The translations under genes were made by a program, and so were the position numbers. The notes under the pieces were generated by a model, which searched no databases, had not been told where the DNA came from, and worked only from the letters and a program-made list of their open reading frames with translations. Shown piece by piece: positions 40,712-48,681 of a stretch of 64,000 nt of DNA. The number at the start of each line of letters is the position of its first letter. Positions within the stretch are counted from its first letter, which is position 1. The stretch is from Achromobacter ruhlandii (GTDB taxonomy: Bacteria; Pseudomonadota; Gammaproteobacteria; Burkholderiales; Burkholderiaceae_B). The stretch is from NCBI RefSeq assembly GCF_902859695.1, contig NZ_CADIJL010000001.1:372001-436000 (forward strand). Direction: 5' to 3'.

Positions 40712-41584
40712 ATGGCCACCTACGCATTCCGTCTTCTCAACGTCTTCGCCTCCAGCACCTTCACCGGCAACCCCCTCTGTGTATTCGAAGACGCGCGTGG
40801 CATGGACGACGCCACCATGCGCGAGCTGGCGGCGCAGTTCAATCTTTCCGAAACCACTTTCATCCTGCCGTCCGACGTGGCCGATGCGCGGGTGCGCATT
40901 TTCACGCCTGGCTTCGAGATGGGTTTCGCGGGCCATCCGACCATCGGCACGTCGCAGGTGGTGCGCGACCTGCTCAAGCGCGGCGATGCGTTGACGCTGG
41001 AATTCAAGGCCGGCGTCGTGCCGGTCACCGCGCAGGGTGACGCCTGGACTTTCACCGCGCCTTGCCCGAATGGCGTGCGCACGGCGGCGCCGACGCTGCC
41101 GGCCACTGATATTGCCGCACTGATGGGGCTGGACCTGGATGACCTGGCGGATGATCCCCTCTGGGTGGATACGGGCGCGGACCAGCTACTGGTGCCGCTC
41201 AAGAATGTCGACGCGTTGCGGCGCGCGAATCCGGATGCCTCGCGGCTGGATCGCTGGCAGGCCAACAGCCTGGGGCGCAAGGTCTGCTATCTGTTCGCCT
41301 TCGACCCGAACCGCCGGCAGGACGGGCGCGATGTCGTGGTGACGCGTTATTTCTACGCCAAGCCCGGCGGCGGGGTGCAGGAAGATGCCGGCACCGGATC
41401 GGCCTGCGCCAACCTGGGCGGCTGGCTGCGGCATCGGCAGCATGCGCTGCCCGCCAGTTTCCTGGTGGAGCAGGGCGACCAGATGGGCCGTCCTTGCCGG
41501 TTGCTGCTGGATGTGCAGGCCGATGGCCGCATCCAGGTGGGCGGCCGCGCGCTGGAGATCGGGCGCGGCACGGTGGACGTCTGA
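40712..41584 (+). CDS. PhzF family isomerase/epimerase-like protein
   Basis: This 290-residue protein has the diaminopimelate-epimerase-like fold of PhzF. Marks are the N-terminal NVFASSTFTGNPLCVFED, Glu47 in NLSETTFIL, the GFAGHPTIGT phosphate or carboxylate loop, and EDAGTGSACANLGGW. PhzF isomerises a dihydro-hydroxyanthranilate in phenazine synthesis. No other phenazine gene is nearby, so this is a paralogue of unknown substrate. A strong bidirectional terminator follows. Confidence 0.85.
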   Translation: MATYAFRLLNVFASSTFTGNPLCVFEDARGMDDATMRELAAQFNLSETTFILPSDVADARVRIFTPGFEMGFAGHPTIGTSQVVRDLLKRGDALTLEFKAGVVPVTAQGDAWTFTAPCPNGVRTAAPTLPATDIAALMGLDLDDLADDPLWVDTGADQLLVPLKNVDALRRANPDASRLDRWQANSLGRKVCYLFAFDPNRRQDGRDVVVTRYFYAKPGGGVQEDAGTGSACANLGGWLRHRQHALPASFLVEQGDQMGRPCRLLLDVQADGRIQVGGRALEIGRGTVDV

Positions 41585-41692
41585 GTGTGCGCGCGGGTCC
41601 GGCATGACCGGGCTGTGCCTGTCACGCGGGCCGCGGCGCCGCTGGCGGCAGAGCGGTCCGGTGCGGACTCTGGGCTGTCGGCTTCCCGCGCG

Positions 41693-41740
41693 CAATGAAA
41701 AACGGCGCCTGTGTGTGAGCACAGGCGCCGTTTTTCATTG
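41693..41740. terminator. Very strong bidirectional terminator
   Basis: A 21-base perfect stem (arms 41693-41713 and 41720-41740) with a 6-base loop and A/T flanks lies between the convergent PhzF and BON-domain genes. Confidence 0.9.
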
Positions 41741-41763
41741 CATGGCCATCAAGGCCCGGCGGG

Positions 41764-42102
41764 TTACTTCTTGTTCTTGGCCGGGTCGACCTTGATGTTG
41801 TTCATCACCTGCTTCACGCCCTCGACGCCGCGGGCGACGGTGGCGGCGTGGTCGGCTTCGGCGGCGGTGCCGACGGTGCCGGTCAGCTTGGCCACGCCAT
41901 CGGTGGTTTCAACGGCGATGTCCAGCGCGCTCAGTTGCTTGTCGGCCACAAAGGCGGCCTTGACCTTGGTGGTCACGGTCGCGTCGGAGGCGTATTCGCC
42001 CACGGATTGCTTGGGCTTGCCGTCATTGGCGGCAAAGGCCATGGAAGTGAAGACAGCGCCCGTACCCAGTGCGGCGGCGGCGATCAGCTTGCGAAATTCC
42101 AT
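41764..42102 (-). CDS. Periplasmic BON-domain protein (OsmY-like)
   Basis: This 112-residue protein has a signal peptide (ending SMAFA) and one BON domain (DATVTTKVKAAFVADKQL, IAVETTDGVAKLTGTV). BON proteins bind membranes and are often induced by osmotic or stationary-phase stress. It lies in the same orientation as a DUF1328 gene and a CsbD-like gene, a common stress cluster. Confidence 0.88.
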   Translation of the reverse strand: MEFRKLIAAAALGTGAVFTSMAFAANDGKPKQSVGEYASDATVTTKVKAAFVADKQLSALDIAVETTDGVAKLTGTVGTAAEADHAATVARGVEGVKQVMNNIKVDPAKNKK

Positions 42103-42186
42103 AGTTGTGCTCCTTATGTATGTGGTTTTCAGCGCGTTCAGGACGCAACGGCTAAGCGAAAGTTCTTTGGGTGCGATGTTCTTCTT

Positions 42187-42351
42187 CTATTTCTTGCGGA
42201 ATGCGCCGCCCAGAATGGACAGCAGCGCCAGAACCAGGAAGACGAAGAACAGGATCTTGGCGATGCCCGCGGCGCCGGCGGCGATGCCGCCGAAGCCCAG
42301 GACCGCCGCGATGATCGCAATGACGAAGAAAACTACGGCGTAGTGCAACAT
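42187..42351 (-). CDS. DUF1328 small membrane protein (YtjA-like)
   Basis: This 54-residue protein is nearly all hydrophobic, with two helices ([20 protein letters not shown] and [20 protein letters not shown]) and a basic C-terminus. This pattern is typical of DUF1328/YtjA. It sits between the BON and CsbD genes. The function is unknown; members respond to stress. Confidence 0.85.
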   Translation of the reverse strand: MLHYAVVFFVIAIIAAVLGFGGIAAGAAGIAKILFFVFLVLALLSILGGAFRKK

Positions 42352-42376
42352 GTCGGCTTCTCCTGGTGGCTCGGGA

Positions 42377-42577
42377 TCAGGGGTTGCGATCGAAGAAATC
42401 GCGCACTTCCTTTTCCGCCTGTTCCTTGGTCTTGCCGTAGCGCTCCTGGATCAGGCCAGCGAGGCGTTCGGCGTTGCCTTCGGTACGGGTCAATTCGTCG
42501 TCGGTGAGTTCACCCCAGGCCGCCTTGGCCTTACCGGTCAGTTGCTTCCACTTGCCAGCGATGATGTCGTTATTCAT
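42377..42577 (-). CDS. CsbD-family stress protein
   Basis: This 66-residue protein ([20 protein letters not shown], ending VRDFFDRNP) has the CsbD core of a helical hydrophilic protein. The ATG at 42577 is chosen over one 19 codons upstream because it gives the family-typical start and follows AGAGGTC. Stress induction is known for members, but the molecular role is not. Confidence 0.88.
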   Translation of the reverse strand: MNNDIIAGKWKQLTGKAKAAWGELTDDELTRTEGNAERLAGLIQERYGKTKEQAEKEVRDFFDRNP

Positions 42578-42985
42578 GGTGACCTCTCTTCTGTGGGGCG
42601 AATGCCGGGGCTTATGGCCGATAAGCTTGTGCATTCGCGGTTGAGTTGGACACTGATCAGCTTGGGTTCAAGGTACAGGGCGGCCGCGAGCCCTGTCAAA
42701 GGACGCTGTGGGTAAATGTAACTGCCGGGGACGGGGCAAATCGCGCGTCCTTCGACGAGGGGTAGCGCAGGCGTACCAAGAGCGGGAGTTACATCTGAGC
42801 AACGTATTGAGGCGTTTTGAGCGGGGCTGGTAACGGGACCTATACGCGTTTGGCGAGGCGGATCGTGAAGCCGTGCCGCGCATCGCGCCGCTGGTTGCGT
42901 GGCGGGCGCAACGGTATAGTCGAGGCACGTGCCGGCCATGGTCTCGTGGCCCGCGCGGCCAGGCGATTTCACTCAAAGGACAGGC
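42578..42985. other. Intergenic region between csbD-like gene and the small lipoprotein
   Basis: This 408-base stretch holds the promoter of the minus-strand stress cluster and the leader of the plus-strand small lipoprotein gene. No ORF, tRNA or clear terminator is supported in it. Confidence 0.4.
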
Positions 42986-43105
42986 ATGACGCAACGATTC
43001 CTCGGCACGATCCTGCTGGCGCTGGCGTTGGTGGCCGCGCAGGGATGCACGCACGTGACGGACCGCTACCAGGCAGCCGCGCCGGACGCCCCGGCCCACG
43101 GCTAG
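42986..43105 (+). CDS. Small putative lipoprotein (39 residues)
   Basis: This short ORF encodes a basic start (MTQRF), a hydrophobic stretch (LGTILLALALVAA) and a QGC near-lipobox with Cys21, then a short polar tail. An AAAGGA sits 7 bases before the ATG, and a terminator follows. The layout suggests a tiny lipoprotein of the entericidin or lysis-protein kind. No family match is claimed. Confidence 0.55.
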   Translation: MTQRFLGTILLALALVAAQGCTHVTDRYQAAAPDAPAHG

Positions 43106-43125
43106 GCGTTATCGGCGGGCAGAAA

Positions 43126-43153
43126 AAAACGGGGAGCTTGCGCGCCCCGTTTT
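43126..43153. terminator. Bidirectional terminator between small lipoprotein and cphA
   Basis: AAAACGGGG and CCCCGTTTT form a 9-base stem with a 10-base loop, between convergent genes. Confidence 0.8.
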
Positions 43154-43175
43154 CACATTCGAGCCGCTGACGGAC

Positions 43176-45746
43176 TCAGGCTTCGCGGATGCGTTGGGCG
43201 ATGTGTTCCAGCGCCTCTTCCACCTGGTCGACCAGGATCAGGCAGAGATCGCCCGCATTCAGGCGCGCCAATGCCTTGTCGATCGCCAGGAATTCGCCGT
43301 GGATCTCTTCGATGTGGCGGGCGCGGCTGGCGTTGACCAGGCCTTGCTGCAGCAGCGCCAGCACTTCGCCGTCGGCGCGGCCGCGCTGGCATTGGTCCTG
43401 GTACAGCAGCACGTCGTCGAAGGCCTCGCCGAGGATCTCGGTCTGCATGCGGATGTCTTCATCGCGCCGGTCGCCGGCGCCGCTGATGACCACCGAGCGG
43501 CGCTTGGCGGGCATGGCATCGACCGCGCGCACCAGGGCCTGGATGGCATCGGGGTTGTGGCCGTAGTCCGCGATCACGGTGGCGCCGCGGTAGTCGAACA
43601 CGTTGAAGCGGCCGGGCGCGGTCTGGGCGTCGTTGACGAAAGTCGCCAGGGCCCGGCGGACGATGCTCCAGTCCAGGTTCAGCGCCCAGGCCGCGGCGAT
43701 CGAGGCCATGGCGTTTTCGACCTGGAAGACGATGGTGCCATTGCGCGTGAGCGGAATCTCGGCCAGCGGGAACCGGGTTTCCTCGCTGCCCTGGGCCGCG
43801 ACGATGGCGTCGCCATCACGATAGACCACGCGCAGCCCCTGGGCCCGGTGCGTCGCCATGATCGGATGGTTGCGATCCTCGGCGAAGTAGGTGACTGAAC
43901 CGGGGCAGCTGGAGGCCATCTCCGCCACGATGGGGTCGGCGGCGTTGAGCACGGCGGTGCCGCTCGGATGCACGTGTTGCACGATGACGCGCTTGACCAC
44001 GGCCAGGTCCTCGACGGTGCTGATGTAGCCCAGGCCGAGGTGGTCGCCCATGCCGATGTTGGTGACGATGGCGACGTTGCAGCGATCGAAGGCGAGGCCT
44101 TCGCGCAGGATGCCGCCCCGCGCGGTTTCGAACACCGCCGCATCGACGTCCGGATGCATCAGCACGCTGCGGGCGCTGCGCGGGCCGCTGCAGTCGCCGG
44201 TGTCGATGCGCAGGTTGTCGACGTAGACGCCGTCGGAGTTGGTCATGCCGACGCGGTTGCCGGCCACGCCGAGGATATGGGCGGTCAGGCGCACGGTGGT
44301 GGTCTTGCCGTTGGTGCCGGCCACCGCCACCAGCGGAATGCGGCCGTCCTCGCCGTCGGCGAACATGTTGGCGATGATGGCTTCGCCCACGGCGCGGCCC
44401 TTGCCGAACGAGGGGTTCAGGTGCATGCGCAGGCCGGGCGCGGCGTTGACTTCGACCACGCCGCCGTTCTGCTCTTCGAGCGGGTAGTGCACGCTTTCGG
44501 CCACCACGTCTACGCCGCAGATGTCCAGGCCGATCATGCGCGCGGCCGAAACGGCGCGCGCCGCCATCTCCGGATGGACCTCGTCCGTGACGTCCGTTGC
44601 CGATCCGCCCGTGCTGAGGTTGGCGTTGTTGCGCAGGAAGATCAGGGTGCCCGGCGCGGGCACGGACTCGGCATCGAAGCCTTGTTTTTTCAGCGTCGCG
44701 AGCGCGATGTCGTCGAAGCGGATCTTGGTCAGCGAGGTGGCGTGGCCATCGCCCCGCAGCGGGTCGGCGTTGACCTGCTCGACCAGCTGGCGGATGGTGT
44801 GCACGCCGTCGCCGGTGACCTGCGGCGGATCGCGGCGCGAGGCCGCGACCAGCGCGCCGCCTACCACCAGCAGGCGGAAGTCGTGGCCGGGAATGTAGCG
44901 CTCGACGATGACTTCGGAACTGATTTCCTCGGCCACTTCAAAAGCCTGGATCACGCGTTCACGCGTCTCGATATTGACCGCCACCCCGCGGCCCTGGCTG
45001 CCATCGCGCGGCTTGACCACGACCGGGCCGCCCAGTTCCTGGGCCGCGGCCCAGGCGTCTTCTGCGGTGGTGACCGAGCGGCCCAGCGGCACCGGCACGC
45101 CGGCGGCGTCCAGCAGCATCTTGGTCAGGTCCTTGTCCTGCGCGATCGATTCGGAGATGGCGCTGGTCAGGTCGGTCTCGGCGGCCTGGATGCGGCGCTG
45201 CTTGCTGCCCCAGCCGAACTGCACCATGCTGCCTTGTGTCAGGCGGCGGTACGGGATGTTGCGGGCGGTGGCGGCGTTGACGATGGCGCCGGTGCTGGGG
45301 CCCAGGCGCACGTCTTCGTCCAGTTCGCGCAGGCGCTTGAGGGCGTCGGCCAGGTCGAACGGCGTGTCGTCCAGCGCGGCCTGCACCAGCTGCTGCGCCA
45401 GATCCATGGCGAGACGGCCGACTTCTTCTTCGCTGTATTCCACCACCACCTGGAACACGCCGGGTTCGATGGTGGACGAGGCGCGGCCGAAGGTGACGGG
45501 GCAGCCGGCGTAGGCCTGCAGCGTCAACGCGACGATCTGCAGCACGTGCGCGATGGACACCGCGCCCTGGTGGCCCTCGGGGCGCAGCAGGCCGGTCTGG
45601 GGCAGGCGCGCGCGCAGGCGGGCTTCAAAGTCGGGCAGGTTGTCGATCGAGCATTCGGCGTCGGCGCACGACACGATGGCTTCGATCGCGGTGTTCTTGC
45701 TCCACAGATTGGGGCCGCGCAGCGCTCGGATACGGGAAACTTCCAT
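43176..45746 (-). CDS. cphA: Cyanophycin synthetase, 856-residue paralogue
   Basis: This enzyme makes multi-L-arginyl-poly-L-aspartate. It has an N domain (1-160), an ATP-grasp G domain (VVVKPRDGSQGRGV near 242-255, VEVNAAPGLRMHLNPS near 431) and a Mur-ligase-like M domain with P-loop GTNGKTTT (477-484), ETARGGILREG, Lys585 in the position of the carbamylated Mur lysine, GRF (Arg713) and DYGHNP (727-732). The N domain lacks the EHxCSPG/GHxxEHxxLE motif linked to primer formation in cyanobacterial CphA1. It lies 59 bases after the 871-residue paralogue in the same direction. Confidence 0.93.
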   Translation of the reverse strand: MEVSRIRALRGPNLWSKNTAIEAIVSCADAECSIDNLPDFEARLRARLPQTGLLRPEGHQGAVSIAHVLQIVALTLQAYAGCPVTFGRASSTIEPGVFQVVVEYSEEEVGRLAMDLAQQLVQAALDDTPFDLADALKRLRELDEDVRLGPSTGAIVNAATARNIPYRRLTQGSMVQFGWGSKQRRIQAAETDLTSAISESIAQDKDLTKMLLDAAGVPVPLGRSVTTAEDAWAAAQELGGPVVVKPRDGSQGRGVAVNIETRERVIQAFEVAEEISSEVIVERYIPGHDFRLLVVGGALVAASRRDPPQVTGDGVHTIRQLVEQVNADPLRGDGHATSLTKIRFDDIALATLKKQGFDAESVPAPGTLIFLRNNANLSTGGSATDVTDEVHPEMAARAVSAARMIGLDICGVDVVAESVHYPLEEQNGGVVEVNAAPGLRMHLNPSFGKGRAVGEAIIANMFADGEDGRIPLVAVAGTNGKTTTVRLTAHILGVAGNRVGMTNSDGVYVDNLRIDTGDCSGPRSARSVLMHPDVDAAVFETARGGILREGLAFDRCNVAIVTNIGMGDHLGLGYISTVEDLAVVKRVIVQHVHPSGTAVLNAADPIVAEMASSCPGSVTYFAEDRNHPIMATHRAQGLRVVYRDGDAIVAAQGSEETRFPLAEIPLTRNGTIVFQVENAMASIAAAWALNLDWSIVRRALATFVNDAQTAPGRFNVFDYRGATVIADYGHNPDAIQALVRAVDAMPAKRRSVVISGAGDRRDEDIRMQTEILGEAFDDVLLYQDQCQRGRADGEVLALLQQGLVNASRARHIEEIHGEFLAIDKALARLNAGDLCLILVDQVEEALEHIAQRIREA

Positions 45747-45805
45747 GGCAGGTATTCCTGTCTAGCTTAGGCGCGCCGCGGCGATGAGCGCGGCGCGCGG
45801 TGATG

Positions 45806-48421
45806 TCAGTGTTGCTGGATCCAGCGGCGGACGAGATCGATGGTGGGGCCGGAAAATGCTTCGTCGGATTGCAGCAGCACGAAGTCGCCCGCGGCGATGC
45901 CGGACAGCTGGCTCTCGATGGCCTTGCCGTGGTCTGGCTCGTCGATGATCTGCTTGACGCGGCTGCCTTGCTCCAGCCCCCGGCGCAGCAGCGCGCGCGC
46001 CTGGCCGGCGGGACGCTTGCTGGTGACGGTGGTGTCGTCGTACAGCACGACGCGGTCGAAGGCGTCGCCCAGCAGCTTGCCCTGTTCGATCAGGTCCACG
46101 TCGCGGCGGTCGGCGCCGGCCGAATAGACGGCGGCGCTGGTGGTCGACGGGAACTGGTCGATGGCGGTGATCAGCGGACGCAGCGCGGAGGCGTTGTGGA
46201 CGTCGTCCACCACCACGGTACTGCCGTTGCGTTCGAACAGCGTGAACTGCCAGGGCGCGTCGGCCTGGTCGATGTCGAAGGTCTCGATGCCGGCGCGGAT
46301 CAGCTCGACGGGGATGTCGAGCGCCCAGGCGGCGCCGACCGCGGCCAGCACGTTCTCGACCTGGAAGGCGACGCGGCCGCCATGCGTCAGCGGGATCGCG
46401 GCGACGTCGGCCAGGCGTTCTTCGTGCGCGCCCCGCGCCAGCACGATGGCGCCGTCGCGCACGAACACCGCGCGGCCCTCCTGTTGCAGGTGGGCGGTGA
46501 TGGCGGGCAGGGCGGGATCGATGCCGAAGAAGATCACGGCGCCGTCGGACAGCTCGGCCATTTCGACCACGCGCGGGTCGCGCGCATTGAGCACGGCGGC
46601 GCCGGTCGGCAGCACCACGTCGACCTGGGTGCGGAACACATTGAACATGCGCTCCGTTTCGTTGATGTCGAAATCGCCGAGGTGGTCGGCGTCGTCGATG
46701 TTGGTGACCACGCCGACCTGGCAGCGGTCGTAGGCCAGGCCCTGGCCGAGGATGACGCCGCTGTCGTTCTCGATGACGGCGGCGTCGACGTTGCGGTTCA
46801 TCAGCACGCGAGTGCCGGACGCGAAATCGGCGCGGTCGCCCTTCTGCACCAGGCGGCGGTCGAGGTACAGGCCTTCGCTGCAGGCCAGGCCGGTGCGCTT
46901 GCCGGACAGGTGCAGCAGGCGCGCCACCAGGCGCGCGACCACGGTCTTGCCGTTGGTGCCGGTGACGCCGACGATCGGGATGCGGCCGGCATCGCCTTCG
47001 GGGAACAGGTGGTCGACAATGGCGCGGCCGACCGGGCGCGGGGTGCCGTCGGCAGGCTTGAGGTGCATCAGCAGGCCGGGGCCGGCATTGACCTCGACAA
47101 TGGCGCCGCGCTGTTCGTCCAGCGGTCGCGAAATGTCCTCGGCCACCAGGTCGACACCGGCGATGTCCAGGCCGACCACGCGGGCCGCCAGGGTCACGGT
47201 AGCGGCGACGCTGGGGTGCACGCGGTCGGTGACGTCGAAGGCGACGTTGCCGCTGCGCTGCACCAGCACGCGCTGGCCGTCGGCCGGCACGCTGTCTTCC
47301 GACAGGCCCTGGCGGGCGATCTCGAGGCGCGCGGCCGAATCCAGCCGCACCGGATTGAGCGGATGGTTTTCGGTGCGGCCGCGGCGCGGGTCGGTGTTGA
47401 TCTGGCTGTCGATCAGTTCGGTGATGGTGGACTTGCCGTCGCCCGTGACCCAGGCCGGCTCGCCGGCGGCGGCGGCCACCATGCGGTTGCCGACCACCAG
47501 CAGGCGGTGTTCGTTGCCGAGCACGAAGCGCTCGACGATGACGCCGCTGCCTTCGTCGACCGCGACGCGGTAGGCGGAAACCACTTCCTCGCGCGTGGTC
47601 AGGTTGGTGAATACGCCGCGGCCGTGGTTGCCGTCATACGGCTTGACCACCACCGGCAGGCCGATGTCCTCGGCGGCCGACCAGGCGTCGTCCTCGCTGT
47701 CGACCAGACGGCCTTCCGGCACCGGCACGCCGCAGGTCGAGAGCAGTTCCTTGGTCAGGTCCTTGTCGCGCGAAATGCCTTCGGCGATGGCGCTGGTGCG
47801 GTCGGTCTCGGCCGTCCAGATGCGGCGCTGGCGCGAGCCGTAGCCGAACTGCACCAGGTTGCCTTCGAACAGGCGGATGTAGGGGATGTCGCGGTCATCG
47901 GCGGCATCGACGATGCAGGCGGTGCTGGGGCCCAGGCAGTGCTTGTCGACCAGCCGGCGCAGGCGCGCCACGGCGGCGTCGACGTCGAACGGACGGTCTT
48001 CGATCGCGGCCATCACCAGGTCGCGGCCTTCGTTCAGGGCGGTGCGGGTGACCTGTTCCTGCCAGGCGCGCACGACGACTTTATACACGCCGCGGGTGGA
48101 GGTTTCACGGGCCTTGCCGAAGCCGCCGCGCAGGCCGGCCAGGTTCTGCAGCTCAAGGGTGACATGTTCGAGAATGTGGCCGGGCCAGGTGCCTTCCTTG
48201 ACGCGGGACAGGAAGCCGCCGCGCACGCCCGGGCTGCAGCGGTGCTCGATCAGGGTCGGCAGCCAGGCAGTCAGCCGTTCGTAGAAGCCGGGGATCGTGT
48301 TGGAGGGGTAGTCCTCCAGCTCGCCGATATCCACCCACGCCTCAAGTACCGGACGGTACGTCCAAATGTTCGGGCCGCGCAAAGCCACGACATCGAGGAA
48401 TTCAATGTCTTTCTTTTTCAT
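45806..48421 (-). CDS. cphA: Cyanophycin synthetase, 871-residue paralogue with degenerate M domain
   Basis: This is the first gene of the cyanophycin pair. The N domain keeps EHRCSPGVRGGF (59-70) and GHILEHVTLELQ (81-92), the motif of the primer-generating hydrolytic site in CphA1. The ATP-grasp domain is intact (VVVKPYDGNHGRGV, VEVNAGPGLLMHL). The Mur-ligase-like domain keeps P-loop GTNGKT (488-493). However, it has Phe596 where the paralogue has Lys585, Gln725 for Arg713, DDVHNA (739-744) for DYGHNP, and ENDSGVILG for ETARGGILR. It probably works with the 856-residue partner rather than alone; this is inference. Confidence 0.92.
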   Translation of the reverse strand: MKKKDIEFLDVVALRGPNIWTYRPVLEAWVDIGELEDYPSNTIPGFYERLTAWLPTLIEHRCSPGVRGGFLSRVKEGTWPGHILEHVTLELQNLAGLRGGFGKARETSTRGVYKVVVRAWQEQVTRTALNEGRDLVMAAIEDRPFDVDAAVARLRRLVDKHCLGPSTACIVDAADDRDIPYIRLFEGNLVQFGYGSRQRRIWTAETDRTSAIAEGISRDKDLTKELLSTCGVPVPEGRLVDSEDDAWSAAEDIGLPVVVKPYDGNHGRGVFTNLTTREEVVSAYRVAVDEGSGVIVERFVLGNEHRLLVVGNRMVAAAAGEPAWVTGDGKSTITELIDSQINTDPRRGRTENHPLNPVRLDSAARLEIARQGLSEDSVPADGQRVLVQRSGNVAFDVTDRVHPSVAATVTLAARVVGLDIAGVDLVAEDISRPLDEQRGAIVEVNAGPGLLMHLKPADGTPRPVGRAIVDHLFPEGDAGRIPIVGVTGTNGKTVVARLVARLLHLSGKRTGLACSEGLYLDRRLVQKGDRADFASGTRVLMNRNVDAAVIENDSGVILGQGLAYDRCQVGVVTNIDDADHLGDFDINETERMFNVFRTQVDVVLPTGAAVLNARDPRVVEMAELSDGAVIFFGIDPALPAITAHLQQEGRAVFVRDGAIVLARGAHEERLADVAAIPLTHGGRVAFQVENVLAAVGAAWALDIPVELIRAGIETFDIDQADAPWQFTLFERNGSTVVVDDVHNASALRPLITAIDQFPSTTSAAVYSAGADRRDVDLIEQGKLLGDAFDRVVLYDDTTVTSKRPAGQARALLRRGLEQGSRVKQIIDEPDHGKAIESQLSGIAAGDFVLLQSDEAFSGPTIDLVRRWIQQH

Positions 48422-48681
48422 GTTTTAATTTACTTGAGAAGCAGGTTGGCACGCGCGGACGCCCCTATGCAAGACCGCGAATTTATTGGGGTTGCGCCTT
48501 AAGAATAATGCCAACGAGTGGGGGATCCCAGATATTCCTAATTAGAAAAATCGGCTGATACTATACGACGCCTTCAAAGGCGTGAACTCGTTGTGTTGTA
48601 AGGAAGGGACACGTTGCCGGCCTCGGGCCGGCAGCCCGTCGCCGCCTTGTAGGGCAGAGTCCTGGCCCGGTATGCGTTCTA
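48422..48681. promoter_or_regulatory. Divergent promoter region, cyanophycin synthetases / ABC transporter
   Basis: This 260-base AT-richer gap must hold promoters for both directions. TATACG at 48563-48568, inside GATACTATACGACG, is a candidate -10 for the transporter gene. A small stem ACGCCTT-CA-AAGGCGT (48568-48583) follows. No specific regulator site was recognised. Confidence 0.45.

Noticed and set aside
40712-41584. Phenazine biosynthesis gene
   Set aside because: Only a PhzF-like protein is present. No phzA, B, D, E or G gene is nearby, and PhzF paralogues are common.
45800-48502. 900-codon plus-strand ORF over the 871-residue cyanophycin synthetase
   Set aside because: Composition is typical of a shadow frame (Gly/Asp/His-rich), and the minus strand encodes a complete CphA protein.
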